64,000 bases of DNA, from the NCBI RefSeq assembly GCF_000247695.1, contig NW_004624743.1:1402113-1466112 (forward strand). Direction: 5' to 3'. The notes under the pieces were generated by a model. That model worked only from the letters and a program-made list of their open reading frames with translations. It searched no databases and was not told the DNA's origin. The stretch comes from Heterocephalus glaber (lineage: Eukaryota > Chordata > Mammalia > Rodentia > Bathyergidae). The first letter of the stretch is position 1. Each line of letters starts with the position of its first letter. Positions 33,507 through 44,649 of this stretch are shown here, one piece after another. The position numbers were made by a program, and so were the translations under genes.

Positions 33507-33960
33507 GAGACTGTTCTGTTGATTATACACAAAGCAAGCTGTAAGCAGTACAAGCTGTAAAGAGTTAACCCCACAATTGGCTTGTTTTAAGAAGTGAGTC
33601 TGACCAAAACCTATGTGACTCAGCCAAGGTCAAAGTGACTCTTACCCAAACACAAGAATGCTGTGTCTCTTCTTTTACAAGCCTTGACTGCATCAGCAAC
33701 ATATCCCTAACAACCACAGGTAGTCCTTTTACCCCAACATAACAATGACTGTGTCACCAATAAATATCAGTGGTTCTGGCTAGCCAGGGTATTTGCTGTT
33801 TGCTCAAGCATTGACCATCCTAGCTCCCCATTTCTCTTAACTCTGTCTCTATGTCTTTCTTCTTGCCTTGTGTTGTAGGACTGAGCAGAAGATTGGGATT
33901 GTCTTCAGGGGTCTCTGATAGCAATCCAAGGAGAACAGCCTTTGGAGCAGATGACCTGGA
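33507..33960 (+). mobile_element. LTR-like insertion in the old L1
   Basis: Starts TGTGGGAGACTG and has AATAAA at about 33759, followed by a CT-rich tract with TCTCTATGTCTTTC and a GGGGTCTCTGATAGCA-type end. It splits L1 sequence and carries no internal viral genes, as expected of a solo LTR. The 3' boundary and family are uncertain. Confidence 0.5.
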
Positions 33961-33971
33961 GTAATAGAATT

Positions 33972-34058
33972 TTTTGGTGGGGAGGGTACCGTGGATCACA
34001 CTCGGGACCTTGTGCTTGTGAGGCAGGCAGTGGAACCACTGAGCTAAATCCCTGGCCC
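33972..34058 (-). repeat. ID-like SINE
   Basis: Reverse copy with GTACCGTGGATCACACTCGG and CACTGAGCTAAATCCCTGG, between TAGAATTTT and TAGAATATT flanks. Confidence 0.88.
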
Positions 34059-34226
34059 TAGAATATTGATATAAAACAGAAAACCCTGATTCCTGCCTCA
34101 CAGATTTTGTACTCAAAATCTAATTTAAGGTGGATCATAGACCATGTTGTGTGAAGTAAAACAACATTTCTAAAAGAAAATACAGGATAAATTCTTCCTG
34201 GGTTTAGGAGGTAATATGTATAAAAC

Positions 34227-34375
34227 AAGAAACAGCCAGGTGTGGTGGTGCATACCTGTAAGCCCAGACACTCGGGAGACTGAGGTAGGAGGATCACTGT
34301 GAGTTCAACCATCCTGACCTACATAGTGCAAGGCCAACTTGAACTATACAATGAGACCTTGTCTCAAAAAAAAAT
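34227..34375 (+). repeat. B1-like SINE with internal duplication
   Basis: Forward B1 with CAGCCAGGTGTGGTGGTGC, GAGGTAGGAGGATCACTG, two related copies of the CTACATAGTG / CTATACAATG region, then an A tail. Confidence 0.88.
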
Positions 34376-35654
34376 TAACCATAAAAGGAATGAAATTAAC
34401 AAACAACTTAAAATAAAAAGTCTGTTCATCAGAAGATCAGAATGTAGAATTAAGAAAATCAGAACAAAGCCACAGGTTGAGCAGATGGCTTTAGTGCTTA
34501 TATTTGATAAAGCTCTCACATATCCAGAATATATATGGAACTCCTACAAATCCATTTCAAAAAAGGCAACCCAGCTTTCTTTTCCAGGAAATGGGCAAAA
34601 GATTTAACATGACCCTCACAAAAAAAGATCTCCAAATGGCTAATAAACATATGAAAACGAGTGCACCATTATTGGTCATAAGAGAAACACAAATTAAAAC
34701 CAAAATGAAACACACATCTATTAAAATTGCTAGCATTAAAAAGATGACAAATCTAAGAATTAATGAAGTTTTGGTTATGAAAATATTTAAACTCTTATTT
34801 TGTGGTTGGAGTGAAGTTAGTACAATCACTTGGGAAACTGAGTGTGTTTACCAAAGCTAAACACTTGATTATCTGAGAACTCCTCAACTCTGCTCCGGGG
34901 TTTATACCTGCGTGTACTAGGCATGTGTATGGGAATTATTCTCAATCCTAAACTGGAACCCACCCAGCTGGCCACCAACAGAATGGACAAACATGCTGTG
35001 CTCTATTCATACAAAGTAGTAGTAAGCAATCACTTTTTTAAAAGAATTGAAGCACACAAAAATAAAGTGAATCTGACAGGTGTGATGCCAAGTAAAAAGG
35101 TCAGACACCAAAACAGTCACACAGTCTCATGAAGTTCAGCACAAGAAAAACGAGTTCAACATGATCAGATCAGAGTGGTTGTAGTTGTGGGTGCATGGGG
35201 CTGACAGAGACTATGAAGGGCATCCTAGGATGTTCTAGGGTGCAGGAAATGGTGTCATCTGGGTAGCAACAGAGTGTACACAAGTATAAAACAGGAAAAA
35301 ATACACAAAGCACCCAAGCTTACAATTGTATGAACTTTCGCCAGTTCAACAAGCGCTGTTTCCTTCTTGTCACTGTCCCCTAGTTGTGACCCAAATCCTG
35401 GCTTTGACACCATAGATCAGTTTTATCTGCTTGTGAACTTTATGTAGAGTGTTAATTCTTCCATGGCTTCTCTTGCTCAACATCAAATCTCTGAAGCTGA
35501 TCTCTTTGGTTATGTGTAATCAAATCATCCTGTGGTCTGACTACAGCTGTGTCCCTCATGCAGACAAGGCACTGGGATGTCGTCTTAGCAAACACTCACC
35601 TGGTTACACCATGTGCAAACTGTACCATGGGAAAGCTTGCTTGGCTTCCTGCCC

Positions 35655-35820
35655 TATGTAAATGAAGGATCAGGAGCAGTGTCTTTTGATTGGTTGTGCC
35701 CATATGCAAATGAAGGATTGGAAAGAGCATCTTCTGATTGCTCTTTTGGATAGCAGCACCAGATTCAAATGAAAGACTGCAAGTAGTGCTTCTCTGATTG
35801 GTTCTGTGTACAGTGATGAT
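35655..35820 (+). repeat. Triplicated element with octamer and CCAAT-type motifs (LTR U3-like)
   Basis: Three imperfect copies begin AAATGAAGGAT (35660), AAATGAAGGAT (35708) and AAATGAAAGAC (35767), and end in GATTGGTT-like sequence. The middle one is preceded by ATGC, giving a perfect ATGCAAAT octamer. Tandem enhancer-like repeats with ATTGG boxes are typical of retroviral U3 regions, so this is probably part of an LTR. Confidence 0.55.
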
Positions 35821-36029
35821 GGTGTCACTGTGCTGGGAGTGTCCCTCCCCAGGAGCATCCCTCATCTGTTGCCCTGTTGTATGGCTACATCTCATTCCCA
35901 GGGGGGGCAGGTGGCTTTGAAGGACCAGGGAGGCCCTTGTCCTACACCAGGCCAGTCCTTCCTTGCTGTCATAAGGCCTGAGTTAAGCAGTCTGCTGGGG
36001 CCATCATTACCACTGGGGATCTGAACAAA

Positions 36030-37610
36030 GGAATGGAAAAGGGCCTGTCTCGGTGGGTGGCAGGTGGGAGGTCCACCGCCTTGGAACCAAGTTCTGAGCT
36101 CAGAGCCGAGCCTGAGGAGCGAGGCGCCCGCACAGAGGGTGTGGGTGTATCTTCTGCACAGCCTGCCCCAGGCCCCGCCCCAATGCAGGATGTGACTAGA
36201 GCGTGCTCTCCAAACTAAGGATTTCAACAAATGCCCCCAAGTGTGGGGTGGGATACAAGAAGTAAAGAGAGGTAGAGAGGTAGAAGGGCAGCCTGGGAAG
36301 TAGTAATATAGCAATGGCACTTTCAAAGAAAACCTGGAGCATTGGGATGCCAAAGTTATCCAAGCTTTGCTCTTTGAGTTGTACTTTTAAATTCTGCCTA
36401 AATTCACACCTCTTCGTAATGCAGCCTGCAAATTGTCTTTCTCTGATGAAAGTCCGTGACCCTGCAACCTGCCCTGGGGAAGTGTGGGTCGGAGTCTCTA
36501 TGTCCACTCCGGGGACCTTCTGAGGTCCCCAGGTGACAAGCGGACCCAGAACTGAGAGCCGTGCCTTCTCTGAGGGCCGTGCTATTTCACTTTTGGAGTT
36601 AGGGTCATTGTCTTTGTGCTGATTTTAGCAGAAAGCCATGCAAAACAATTGTGTGCATTACATGTAGGGACAAGGAGAAAAGCTGCCGCTGTGGTGTGAG
36701 TGGGAAGCAACCTCCCACGAGGCAAACCAGCGCCCTCTCGATTTCAGCGGGTCCAGCACGAGGTCCCCAGAAAGCGCAAATGGGCTTCGCCATCTGGGAC
36801 CCCAAGCCCCAGGGAGTCATGGCTGTCCTTGTACCTGTGCCCTGGCAGGGGTGGGGGACAGAGGCCACTCAGGCACAGGGGACCCCACACCTCCAGTCTC
36901 GAGGCTGCTACCTTGCCAAGAATGCCAGGACAATGGCTTTTCCCCAGCATACGGCCTTCGACACGCAGCTGGGAATATATTCCAGGTACAATTGTGCTCG
37001 CCCGCAGCAAGACAATTACGGGCTCCACTTGGACAACTCAAGGCCAATTTGAGGGCGGGCTGTGCGAAGCTGGCTGCTCTCCTCCCCTCGCCTGGCCTTA
37101 GCATTTGTGCTGAAAAGTGAAACAGAACGCTGAGCTCCCAGTGCCGCCTACGGGGGCGGCTGGGCTCAGGATGCAGCAGTGACAATGGCCAGCCCCACAG
37201 TGCTGTCCCCTCGCTTCTCTGAAAAGACGCTTCCACTCACCAGTTGGTTCCTTGCCTGTGGTCACCTTTTGAAACTGACTGAAAAGAGCTTATCTTACAA
37301 TCAACATTTCCAGAAGCTGTACACAGGCCACGGCTATGAAAAGCAACAGACTCTGATAAACAGCATTCAGTGTGTGTTATTGTTCAGAGTTTGGAGAGCT
37401 GCAGGCCAGGTGTTTGACTATTCTCAGATGTGATGTCAGAAGGAAACTCAGGAGCTGCAGGTGCCCGAAGCGCAGACGAACAGCCAGGGCGAGCTGTCCT
37501 GGTACAGCTGGGTTTGCAGGAGTGAGAGACTGTCTGAAAAGTTCCCGTTCACTTTCATTGTGATCTAAGCTTGAAAAAGCACTGAACTGTGGGGAATTAT
37601 GGTCCAACCA
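36030..37610. other. Repeat-poor spacer, no gene seen
   Basis: No SINEs for about 1.6 kb, a contrast with the neighbouring DNA. Frames on both strands at 36.6-37.2 kb have no recognisable domain. Candidate for conserved non-coding sequence. Confidence 0.4.
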
Positions 37611-37612
37611 CA

Positions 37613-37737
37613 AGCCGGGCGTGGTGGCGCACACCTGTAATCCCAGCACTCTGAGGCAGGAGGATTGCCCTGAGTTCGAGGCCAGCCTGAACTACATAGT
37701 GAGACCTGTCTAAAAAAAAAAAAAAGAAAAGAAAAAA
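37613..37737 (+). repeat. B1-like SINE, little diverged
   Basis: Forward B1 with AAGCCGGGCGTGGTGGCGC, ACCTGTAATCCCAGCACTC and a pure A tail. One of the best-preserved copies here. Confidence 0.93.
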
Positions 37738-37739
37738 AC

Positions 37740-39630
37740 CCCAACCATAGAGCAAATATCTCCAGAATGAGGTTGCCATGTTCGTTAGACTGAACCACAG
37801 CACGCTGGTGGTTTTGTTTTTTGAAAAAGTCTTCTGATAGATCAGCAAACATGACTTCAGTGCTGGAGTATGTGTCTCCACTCCCGAAGATGCTTTCTGA
37901 TGTGAAAGCCATTCCAGGGAGGCGCGTAGCAGTCACTTAGTCCCTCAGTCACTTGGGTCCAGGGAGGTTCAGTCTCCGGTGTAACTGCCCAGGCCAGACT
38001 TAACCAGGCACTGACAGAGGTGTTGCCGTGGAGGTATTTTGCACGTGTGGTTAACACTTACCAATCAGTGACCGTCAGGAAAGGGCCCACCACAATATGG
38101 GAGGGCCTCGTCTGATCACTCTAGGCGTTAAGCATGCACATTCTGCCTACAGTTTGTCACATGCACGCCTGGCTGGATTCCCATGCTGTCGGGCTGCACT
38201 GCAGACCTCAGACCTGCCAGTCCTTAGGATGGCACGAGCCACTTCCTCAAAGCACACCTTGAAATATAGACACACACACGCTACATTCCAGCCCCATGGT
38301 CAGTGTTCTGAGCTGGAAATTCAGGACAGCCCAATGTAGATGAGCCTCTGTTCTGCTCCTCTGTGAGTTTGTATTCAGCGAATTGACAGCATTCATTTCA
38401 GTCCCAAGCCACCAAGTGCTGCCGGGGTGGGACAGATATCCAGGCTGTGCAGCAGCCTGGGGATGACAAGGACATGTAGGGCGTGAAAGCACCAGCAAGG
38501 CCTCCCCCAAAGGTAGACTTGCCCACGGACCAGCCTGGGCAGTGGGAGGGGAGCTGGGGAAGTCCACGCTCTGCACCAGGGGCCCATGTGGCCCTAGTCT
38601 AGACAGAAAGGCCCGGCATGAAGACATCCTCCAGCCAAAGAACATCTTTGCCAAATGGAATGACACAGACCACGAGAATATAGCTAATGGACTAAAATTC
38701 AAGCCCAATGGGTACTTTTCTTTAAAAAAAAGAATTTGTGTGATAAAAGCATTTCCATGTATGAAGAATGGGATTATGTGTTCCACTCTTGATAAAGAAG
38801 GCATGGAGGATTAACTAATGGTCCATTTGGAGCACCCAGCTGAGCTGTCAGCGTGCTTCTGGGCATGGAAGACCCACCTGAGGATTGTTGCCAGTGGCAT
38901 AAAAAGAAACCTGGAGGGGAAGATCATTTGCTGTTGATATTTTTGGAGAAGCTTGCCTCGAGGCTGGTTTTCCCAGGTTGTCCTCAGAGGAGGAGCTCGG
39001 GGCCTCGCTGTTGCTGGGAGCGGCTGCTGTTCTCAACAGGGGAGCTCTGATCTTCACCGTGAGCATCACTCCTGGCTCCAGTGCAGATACCTCAGGCTGG
39101 TGGCACAAGTCTTTCATCCCACCAGCACAGGCTTTCTGGCTTCTACCACTGGTGTTTGGGCCTTCCTGGTGCTGATCCTCCATACAGACTCGCATGAGAC
39201 ATTGCTGTGGGCTCTCGGCCTTTTGGCTGGACTTGTGCAGGACACTGCTGTGGGATCCAGGCCCTCAGCTGGATTCTTCGGGTCTCTAATGTGTGGACAG
39301 ATCTCTTGCACTCCTCTGCATTTGAGTTTTTGGATGAACATTATAAAGTAATTCTATAAATTATGTCCTGAATTAAATCTATTCCCTGGCAAGCCTTGAC
39401 TACAAGAGGAGGTAATTCAACTTCTGATCTCTGCCCATGAGTGAGCCACTTTCCTCAAATGTGTTCTCTACTAAGACCTAAACTCTTCTTATATTTCTCA
39501 CAATTATTTAAGAACAATTAGCATGAACTCCTTGCATCTTCTGGTTTCAAATACTCCAAGGGCACTCCCTAGAAACGAGATAAGCCGTCCACCCACATCT
39601 CTTATACCCAGAATGAGAATTCAAGAAATT
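37740..39630. other. Spacer, no gene seen
   Basis: Contains an imperfect 43-base tandem duplication (from 39198 and 39241) inside what is probably an unclassified interspersed repeat (39.0-39.4 kb). The frame at 38542-38814 has no recognisable domain. Confidence 0.4.
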
Positions 39631-39640
39631 GGTCAAAAAT

Positions 39641-39785
39641 ATAGTTAATGCTGCTGCCGAGCATCATCCAGTGGAAAGGCAGCTCGTAAAAACATGACGC
39701 AGTGTCCTCATCCACCTTAGTCATCGGATCTGGCACCGGGTGACTTCAGGCTCTTATCCAAACTTAAGGATTTCATTGTCAAGTG
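39641..39785 (+). mobile_element. Mariner-type element, broken copy
   Basis: One frame reads KNMTQCPHPP, a stop, SSDLAPGDFRLLSKLK: the conserved mariner C-terminal motif with the catalytic-triad D in DFRLL. The nucleotide alignment with the 18.24 kb copy is evident by eye. Decayed. Confidence 0.75.
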
Positions 39786-39789
39786 TGGA

Positions 39790-40640
39790 GGAAAAACAGT
39801 TGGTAGTTGACTGCTGCCAAGTCCCCTCCCAAGTGTGAAGAGGCCTGGCCATGCTGGTGACTGTTGGCCTTTGCAGCTCCTCACCAAGGGACTTGACCTC
39901 CAGCTCTTTGGAGGGGACCAGGCCCAGGGCCTCGAGCAGGTCTGGTTCAGGACTCTTCCCGACGTTGGCTATTGGGTGCTGGAGAAACTTTCCCCATCCA
40001 GCCTCCCGGGAGTTCCTGTCCCTGGCTCCTCTGAGCTGAGCTCCACTCCATCAGGGCTCTCTCCTGTGTCCCTGCTCTCGGGGTGAAGATGTAGAGGGCA
40101 GCTAACCTTTGCTTTTCGATGATTTACTTTCACGTTTGATTACTGACTACAACATGGTTCGAAATAACCACACAGAATGTGATTTGCTCCCTTTTTATTC
40201 CAAGAAGTGTCTTGAACTGTGACTGTTGATGGAGAAAAGGAGTGGGTCCTCAGAGCGGTCACCGATGGAGCTCCTCCACCCCAGGGGCAGCGACTCCATG
40301 CCTCGCAGGTTCTCCCTGCTCCCCTCAGTGACTTACAGCGCCCACTCGCCTCTCATCCTGTCCCCAGTACTTGCTGAATTAGGATTTCTCCTCCAGTGGA
40401 CACATCTTTACAAGTTTCAGTTTTTTGAAGGTAATTCTCAGCAGCTGGCCTGCCAACCTTTCCTTCACAGAATTGTGTTGCTTAATGAGGCCAGGTGCTT
40501 TGTAGTTTTTCATTTATTTAACTGTTAAAAAATGCATTTGTGAAGGGGAAGCTATCCCTAAGTTTGCTTACCAGCTATCGGAGTTACTAGTATGAAGTAA
40601 ATTCCATATGTGCTTTCCTTATACAGGTGAAAGTTTTTGG
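39790..40640. other. Spacer, no gene seen
   Basis: No named repeat or exon recognised. Confidence 0.4.
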
Positions 40641-40654
40641 TTTTAATTTTTATT

Positions 40655-40736
40655 TTATTTTTTGGTACTGGGGATCAAACTCGGGACCTTGTGCTTACAA
40701 CGCAGGTGGTGGCACCACTGAGCTAAATCCCTGGCC
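40655..40736 (-). repeat. ID-like SINE
   Basis: Reverse copy with GGTACTGGGGATCAAACTCG and CACTGAGCTAAATCCCTGG. Confidence 0.88.
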
Positions 40737-41339
40737 GTTTTTAGTTAATAGATTACCAACACAGGAATCTAATCTTCACCATGTAACCTTTAACCGACTC
40801 CAGTCTTACACGTGCCAATTTATTATATTTTACATCCTGTTTCACCTCACTTGGATGCCTGGGATAGCAAAGTCCTTTTTTCTTTTCTTACGTGGGGTGC
40901 AGAAGTGGTGTAGGTCAGCAGGCCCCAGACATGGCTGGGGTGCTTGTGTGGATGGCAGATCCTGGGCCCGTCCCTGACCAGGTGTGAGGGACATTTTAAG
41001 AGACAGTGCCCATAAGGCAGTGGGTGTTCACACTTTACCCTCACAGAAACACAGATGCACCAGCCTGCATGTTAGAACAGGCCTTATTATTTATGATTTG
41101 CCTCAAGTTACCCCCTCACAGTGCTGCTCTGTAAATCCATCTGGAAAAGGACATTTTCCCCTACTCGAAGATGAGTGAAGCAGCCCGACGGCTTCCTAAC
41201 AGTCGAGCTGAGCTATGTCGTGACCCAGGCCTGAGGAATTACATGTTTTCTACTTTAAGCGGGCCATGGAGACACACTGCCTCAGAGTTCCCTTGAAACT
41301 TTACGTGGAGCACGTGAAGAGTAACAGGAGCCCCGTACC

Positions 41340-41610
41340 GAGGAACCACTGAATATTTAAAAATTAATTATTTCAATAAGGAAATGCATGAAAATGGCGC
41401 TAAAGTCTTTGTGGAAATGAGTGCCCCGTCCTTGCTTCTGTCTCCCCTCTGGCTCTTCTTCGTAGGGACGAGCTTTCCCATTCGCTTAGCCCTGCTTTCT
41501 GGTCGGCGCCTTCAGCTTTTTCCAAATTACTCTCCAGCTTTCCAAGTGAATGCATGCATTAACACAGGTAATTAGTAAAGGCCTCCTAAATGCTAAGTCC
41601 TAGCAGTCCC
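41340..41610. promoter_or_regulatory. Candidate conserved non-coding element
   Basis: Repeat-free sequence with homeodomain-type TTAATTA and GGTAATTAG motifs and an ATGCATGCATTAA core. It has no repeat signature and no coding frame of interest. The call is an inference from composition only. Confidence 0.25.
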
Positions 41611-42225
41611 CGGGCCGCCCGTTCTCCTGAGCAATGGCTTTTAACTTAGCAGTTTTCCCCCCTCAAATAATTATCGTTTATACTTTATATGTTATAGAGG
41701 GACTTCCTGGTAGGACAGACGCAGACTCAGCTCTTACACCACTTTCGTCTTCTCCTTTCATATCGTCCCGATAGTGACCAGACTCGGGGGCGGGCAGCCA
41801 TCACAGCATCGAGACCGCGGTGTGTACACATTGCTCATTCTTGAGAAAAACAGCATTTCAGGGTTTTGCTTCCTGTAGTTTCCCCATCCATTTAACAACT
41901 ACCTAATCACCCCCAGCCTGTCAACCTACATTTACATTTGCTTTCTCTTCAGTGACCTTCAACTGTCAATTTACTGATATTCCTACACCAGCTACCCAGC
42001 TGGGATAATCTGTGTTAACGATGGTCACTTTCTTTTTGGTTGATTTATTCCCTCATTTTGCTGAAGCATTTTCTTCAGTAGCTTTCTAAAAGATACATGG
42101 AGGGATCCCGAGTCTCTGCTTGCTTTTGAGTATTTAGCTGAGTGTAGATTATTTAGTTGAAAATAAATTTCTTCTCACAAGTTCAAAGGCATGGTTCTAT
42201 TGTTTCTGGTTTTTCTTCTTTTTTC
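41610..42225. other. Spacer, repeat-poor, no gene seen
   Basis: Nothing recognisable. Confidence 0.4.
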
Positions 42226-42228
42226 TTT

Positions 42229-42297
42229 TAATCCTAGGCATTGAACTCAGGGGTTTGTACATGTTAGGCAAACACTCTACTGCTAAGCCACACTTCC
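42229..42297 (-). repeat. Old tRNA-derived SINE
   Basis: Reverse-oriented GGCATTGAACTCAGGGG and CTGCTAAGCCACACTTCC. Diverged, and followed by a CT repeat. Confidence 0.65.
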
Positions 42298-42299
42298 AT

Positions 42300-42800
42300 C
42301 TCTCTCTCTCTCTTTTGCATTGTATGAAGACTGTGTTTATTACAGGGGAGGCACAATAAATGCAGAGCAAAGTCTGGCCCTCAATCCATCACCTAATGCC
42401 TTCCTGCCATGCTCTCAGATATTTAAACATCTCGCAAGCAGAAACCCTAGAGCTTTAAAATAAATATATTGTTAGCCCCTGGGACGAAAAATTAAGACAG
42501 GGAGATGTAAGCACCAAGCCCTTCACAGCAGTTCTCTGTCGATGAAAACAAGAGAGACAAATGCATTTTTTCTGAGCATGTGTTTAGGGTGAGGAGACAG
42601 CTTATTAGTTCAGTGTGGCATCTCCTCAGTTCTCTCCACATCCATTCGATGGGGTTCCTCCCCTCCTTGACTTTTATTCTCCAGCTGTGAAATGATGTTA
42701 CATTTCATCCGATTTGAACAAAATCTATCCCCTTGAAGCAGTTTCCTTTAAGGCCCTGTGTATTTATTCAGAATCTACGAATCATGTTCTGATAACACAA
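42300..42800. other. Repeat-poor spacer, no gene seen
   Basis: No coding frame or repeat recognised. Could be part of a conserved block with 42.9-43.1 kb. Confidence 0.35.
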
Positions 42801-42807
42801 CCATAAT

Positions 42808-42897
42808 TTTTTTTTTTTTTTTTGTACCGGAGATCGAACTCTAGTCCTTGCGCTTGTGAGGCAGGCAGCAGAACCACTGAGCTAAATCCCTGGCCCC
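42808..42897 (-). repeat. ID-like SINE
   Basis: Reverse copy with a T run, GTACCGGAGATCGAACTC and CACTGAGCTAAATCCCTGG. CCATAATT occurs on both sides as a target-site duplication. Confidence 0.92.
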
Positions 42898-42899
42898 CA

Positions 42900-43100
42900 T
42901 AATTATTTTTAAAGTGTTTGTGGCTTTAATAGGAAATGCTCGCAAAAGCCCTTTTCTCTTTGATTGTTTGTAATCTTAGGAGTAATCGCTGCTGTGGCCT
43001 TCATGCACTGCAGCGGCCAAAACACAATTTCATTTTAATATGAATCGCGAGCTCTTCACCCAGGTTTTAATTAAAGCAATAAAGGCCATGTAATCTTTGC
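42900..43100. promoter_or_regulatory. Candidate conserved non-coding element
   Basis: Repeat-free AT-rich segment with GTTTTAATTAAAGCAATAAA and a CATTTTAATATGAATCGCG stretch. Looks like vertebrate enhancer-type sequence; inferred from composition only. Confidence 0.25.
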
Positions 43101-43204
43101 CCTTTACAATGCACAGACTCAGAGGCCAGAGTTACTAAGCCTAGAATTCTAGATTCCAACAAAAGTAGGCTCTCCTAGCTCCCCATCTATCTGTTGGGGA
43201 ATGA

Positions 43205-43282
43205 TTGTTTCCAGAAGCTTCAACTAACCCTATCTCTTGGAACTGCAGTTTCTTCATCTGTACAATGGGGCAGCATTTTCTT
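43205..43282 (+). repeat. MIR fragment
   Basis: GTTTCTTCATCTGTACAATG is the conserved MIR core-to-tail motif. Confidence 0.7.
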
Positions 43283-43283
43283 T

Positions 43284-43485
43284 CCGGTACCAGGGAACGA
43301 ACTCAGGTCCTTGCGCTAACCAGGCAGTCATGGCGCCACTGAGCTACATCCCTGGCCCAACTTCCAACTCTATTTATTTTATGACAAGGTCTTGCTAAGT
43401 TCTCCGGCTGGCCTCGAACTTGCGATCCTCCTGCTTCAACCTGAGTCACTGGGATTACAGGTGTGTACCACCACACCGGCAATCC
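43284..43485 (-). repeat. ID-like SINE next to B1-like SINE (possible composite)
   Basis: A reverse ID-like unit (43284-43359; GGTACCAGGGAACGAACTC and CACTGAGCTACATCCCTGG) precedes a reverse B1 (43376-43485; GGCTGGCCTCGAACTTGCG and GGGATTACAGGTGTG). The ID part is full length, so two separate insertions are as likely as a dimer. Confidence 0.8.
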
Positions 43486-43559
43486 TTTAAATTCCCTTTT
43501 TCTTTCCTTTCTTAAAGGAATTTCAAAATCACTTGGTCTAAAACTATAATACAACTGTC

Positions 43560-44245
43560 AGAAAATCTGCTGCCTCCAACTTAACATATATCCCAAATCA
43601 GTTTCTCACTCTGCCCAAGCCTCACCCTGTGCTTCTAACGTGTCTCCATGTTTCTATTCTTTTTTGAATCTATAAAACATTTCAAGCAAACCATGTGTGG
43701 CTTTATACTTTTTTTACTACATAGAGAGCACAAAGGTCTCACACTCAAAAAACACACTGGATTGTGTGCGTGGCATTCACTGTTCCTGTGCCCGCCAGCA
43801 GCTTCTTTTTGCAAATACCAGGGACTCCTCCACTTAGCTCCACTGCTCGGGCCACTCTCAGGGTAGGGCGTGGGATGCCTGGGACAGGCCCAGGCCATTC
43901 TGCCTTCCACTTCTGGAATCTCAGGGGTGATGTGCTTATTATCCAAGGGGAACCTGCTCCTTGACCTTGGGCTGGCTTTTTTGTTTCTCTTTTCCATACC
44001 CTAATTGGTACTTTCTAGTACAGTACGAGTGACCAAAAAACTGTCTTCACTGAAATTTTGGTCCTGGGATCTGCTTTGGGGGAAACTTGTCTAACACAGT
44101 AACAGTCATTTTCCTGCCCCTGGACTTCCAGGTCATTTTAGTTTTTCAATTAAATGTAGGTAGTCTTCTCAGGATTTATCTGCCAGTGGAACTGCTGAGT
44201 TCAAGTGTATGTGTACCTTCATTCTTCCAAAGAGCATGAATAATC
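43560..44245. other. Spacer downstream of DHFR, no gene seen
   Basis: No exon recognised. The frame at 43635-43997 on the minus strand has no known domain. Confidence 0.4.
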
Positions 44246-44249
44246 AGCT

Positions 44250-44339
44250 CTTTTTTGTTTTTTTCAGTACTGGAGATTGAACTCGGGACCTTATGCTTGC
44301 GAGACAGACATGGTACTGCTGTGCTAAATCCCCAACCCC
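44250..44339 (-). repeat. ID-like SINE
   Basis: Reverse copy with AGTACTGGAGATTGAACTCG and GCTGTGCTAAATCCCC. Confidence 0.85.
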
Positions 44340-44342
44340 ACC

Positions 44343-44436
44343 TTTTTTTTTTTTTTTTTTTTGTGGTACCGGGGATCGAACTCGGGACCTTGTGCTTGTG
44401 AGGCAGGCGCCGGAACCACTAAGCTAAATCCCTGTA
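44343..44436 (-). repeat. ID-like SINE next to the previous one
   Basis: Reverse copy with a 19-20 T run, GGTACCGGGGATCGAACTCG and CACTAAGCTAAATCCCTG. The better preserved of the pair, so probably the younger insertion. Confidence 0.9.
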
Positions 44437-44649
44437 GAATTTTGTTCTTCTGTTGGGTTTCTGGAATCTTAACAATTCTATGCCTATGTGCCCCCACCTT
44501 TTTTTTTTTTTTTTTTATTAAGAGTCTCTGTTTTCCTGTATTTTGCCAATATGTTTTATTTTCAGTTCTGACTTCACAAATGTTCACAAACGCTGAGTGC
44601 ATGTAGTGTTAAAAGTCTCTGATGTTTTTCAGTCCTTCCCTTCCAACAA

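Larger units (their letters stand above)
32900..35345 (+). mobile_element. Older L1 fragment interrupted by LTR, ID-like and B1 insertions
   Basis: Pieces at 32900-33500, 34059-34226 and 34376-35345 follow the order of L1 ORF2 and 3' UTR: the CAATGTAATCCCAATTAAAA region, then GGATCATAGACC, then CAGAATATATATGGAACTCC, then the ACTGGAACCCACCCAGC end. All are full of stops. The gaps hold an LTR-like element plus an ID-like SINE, and a B1. Confidence 0.75.

Noticed and set aside
38542..38814. 90-codon plus-strand frame
   Set aside because: No domain or splice context recognised. It could be an old repeat fragment but cannot be assigned.
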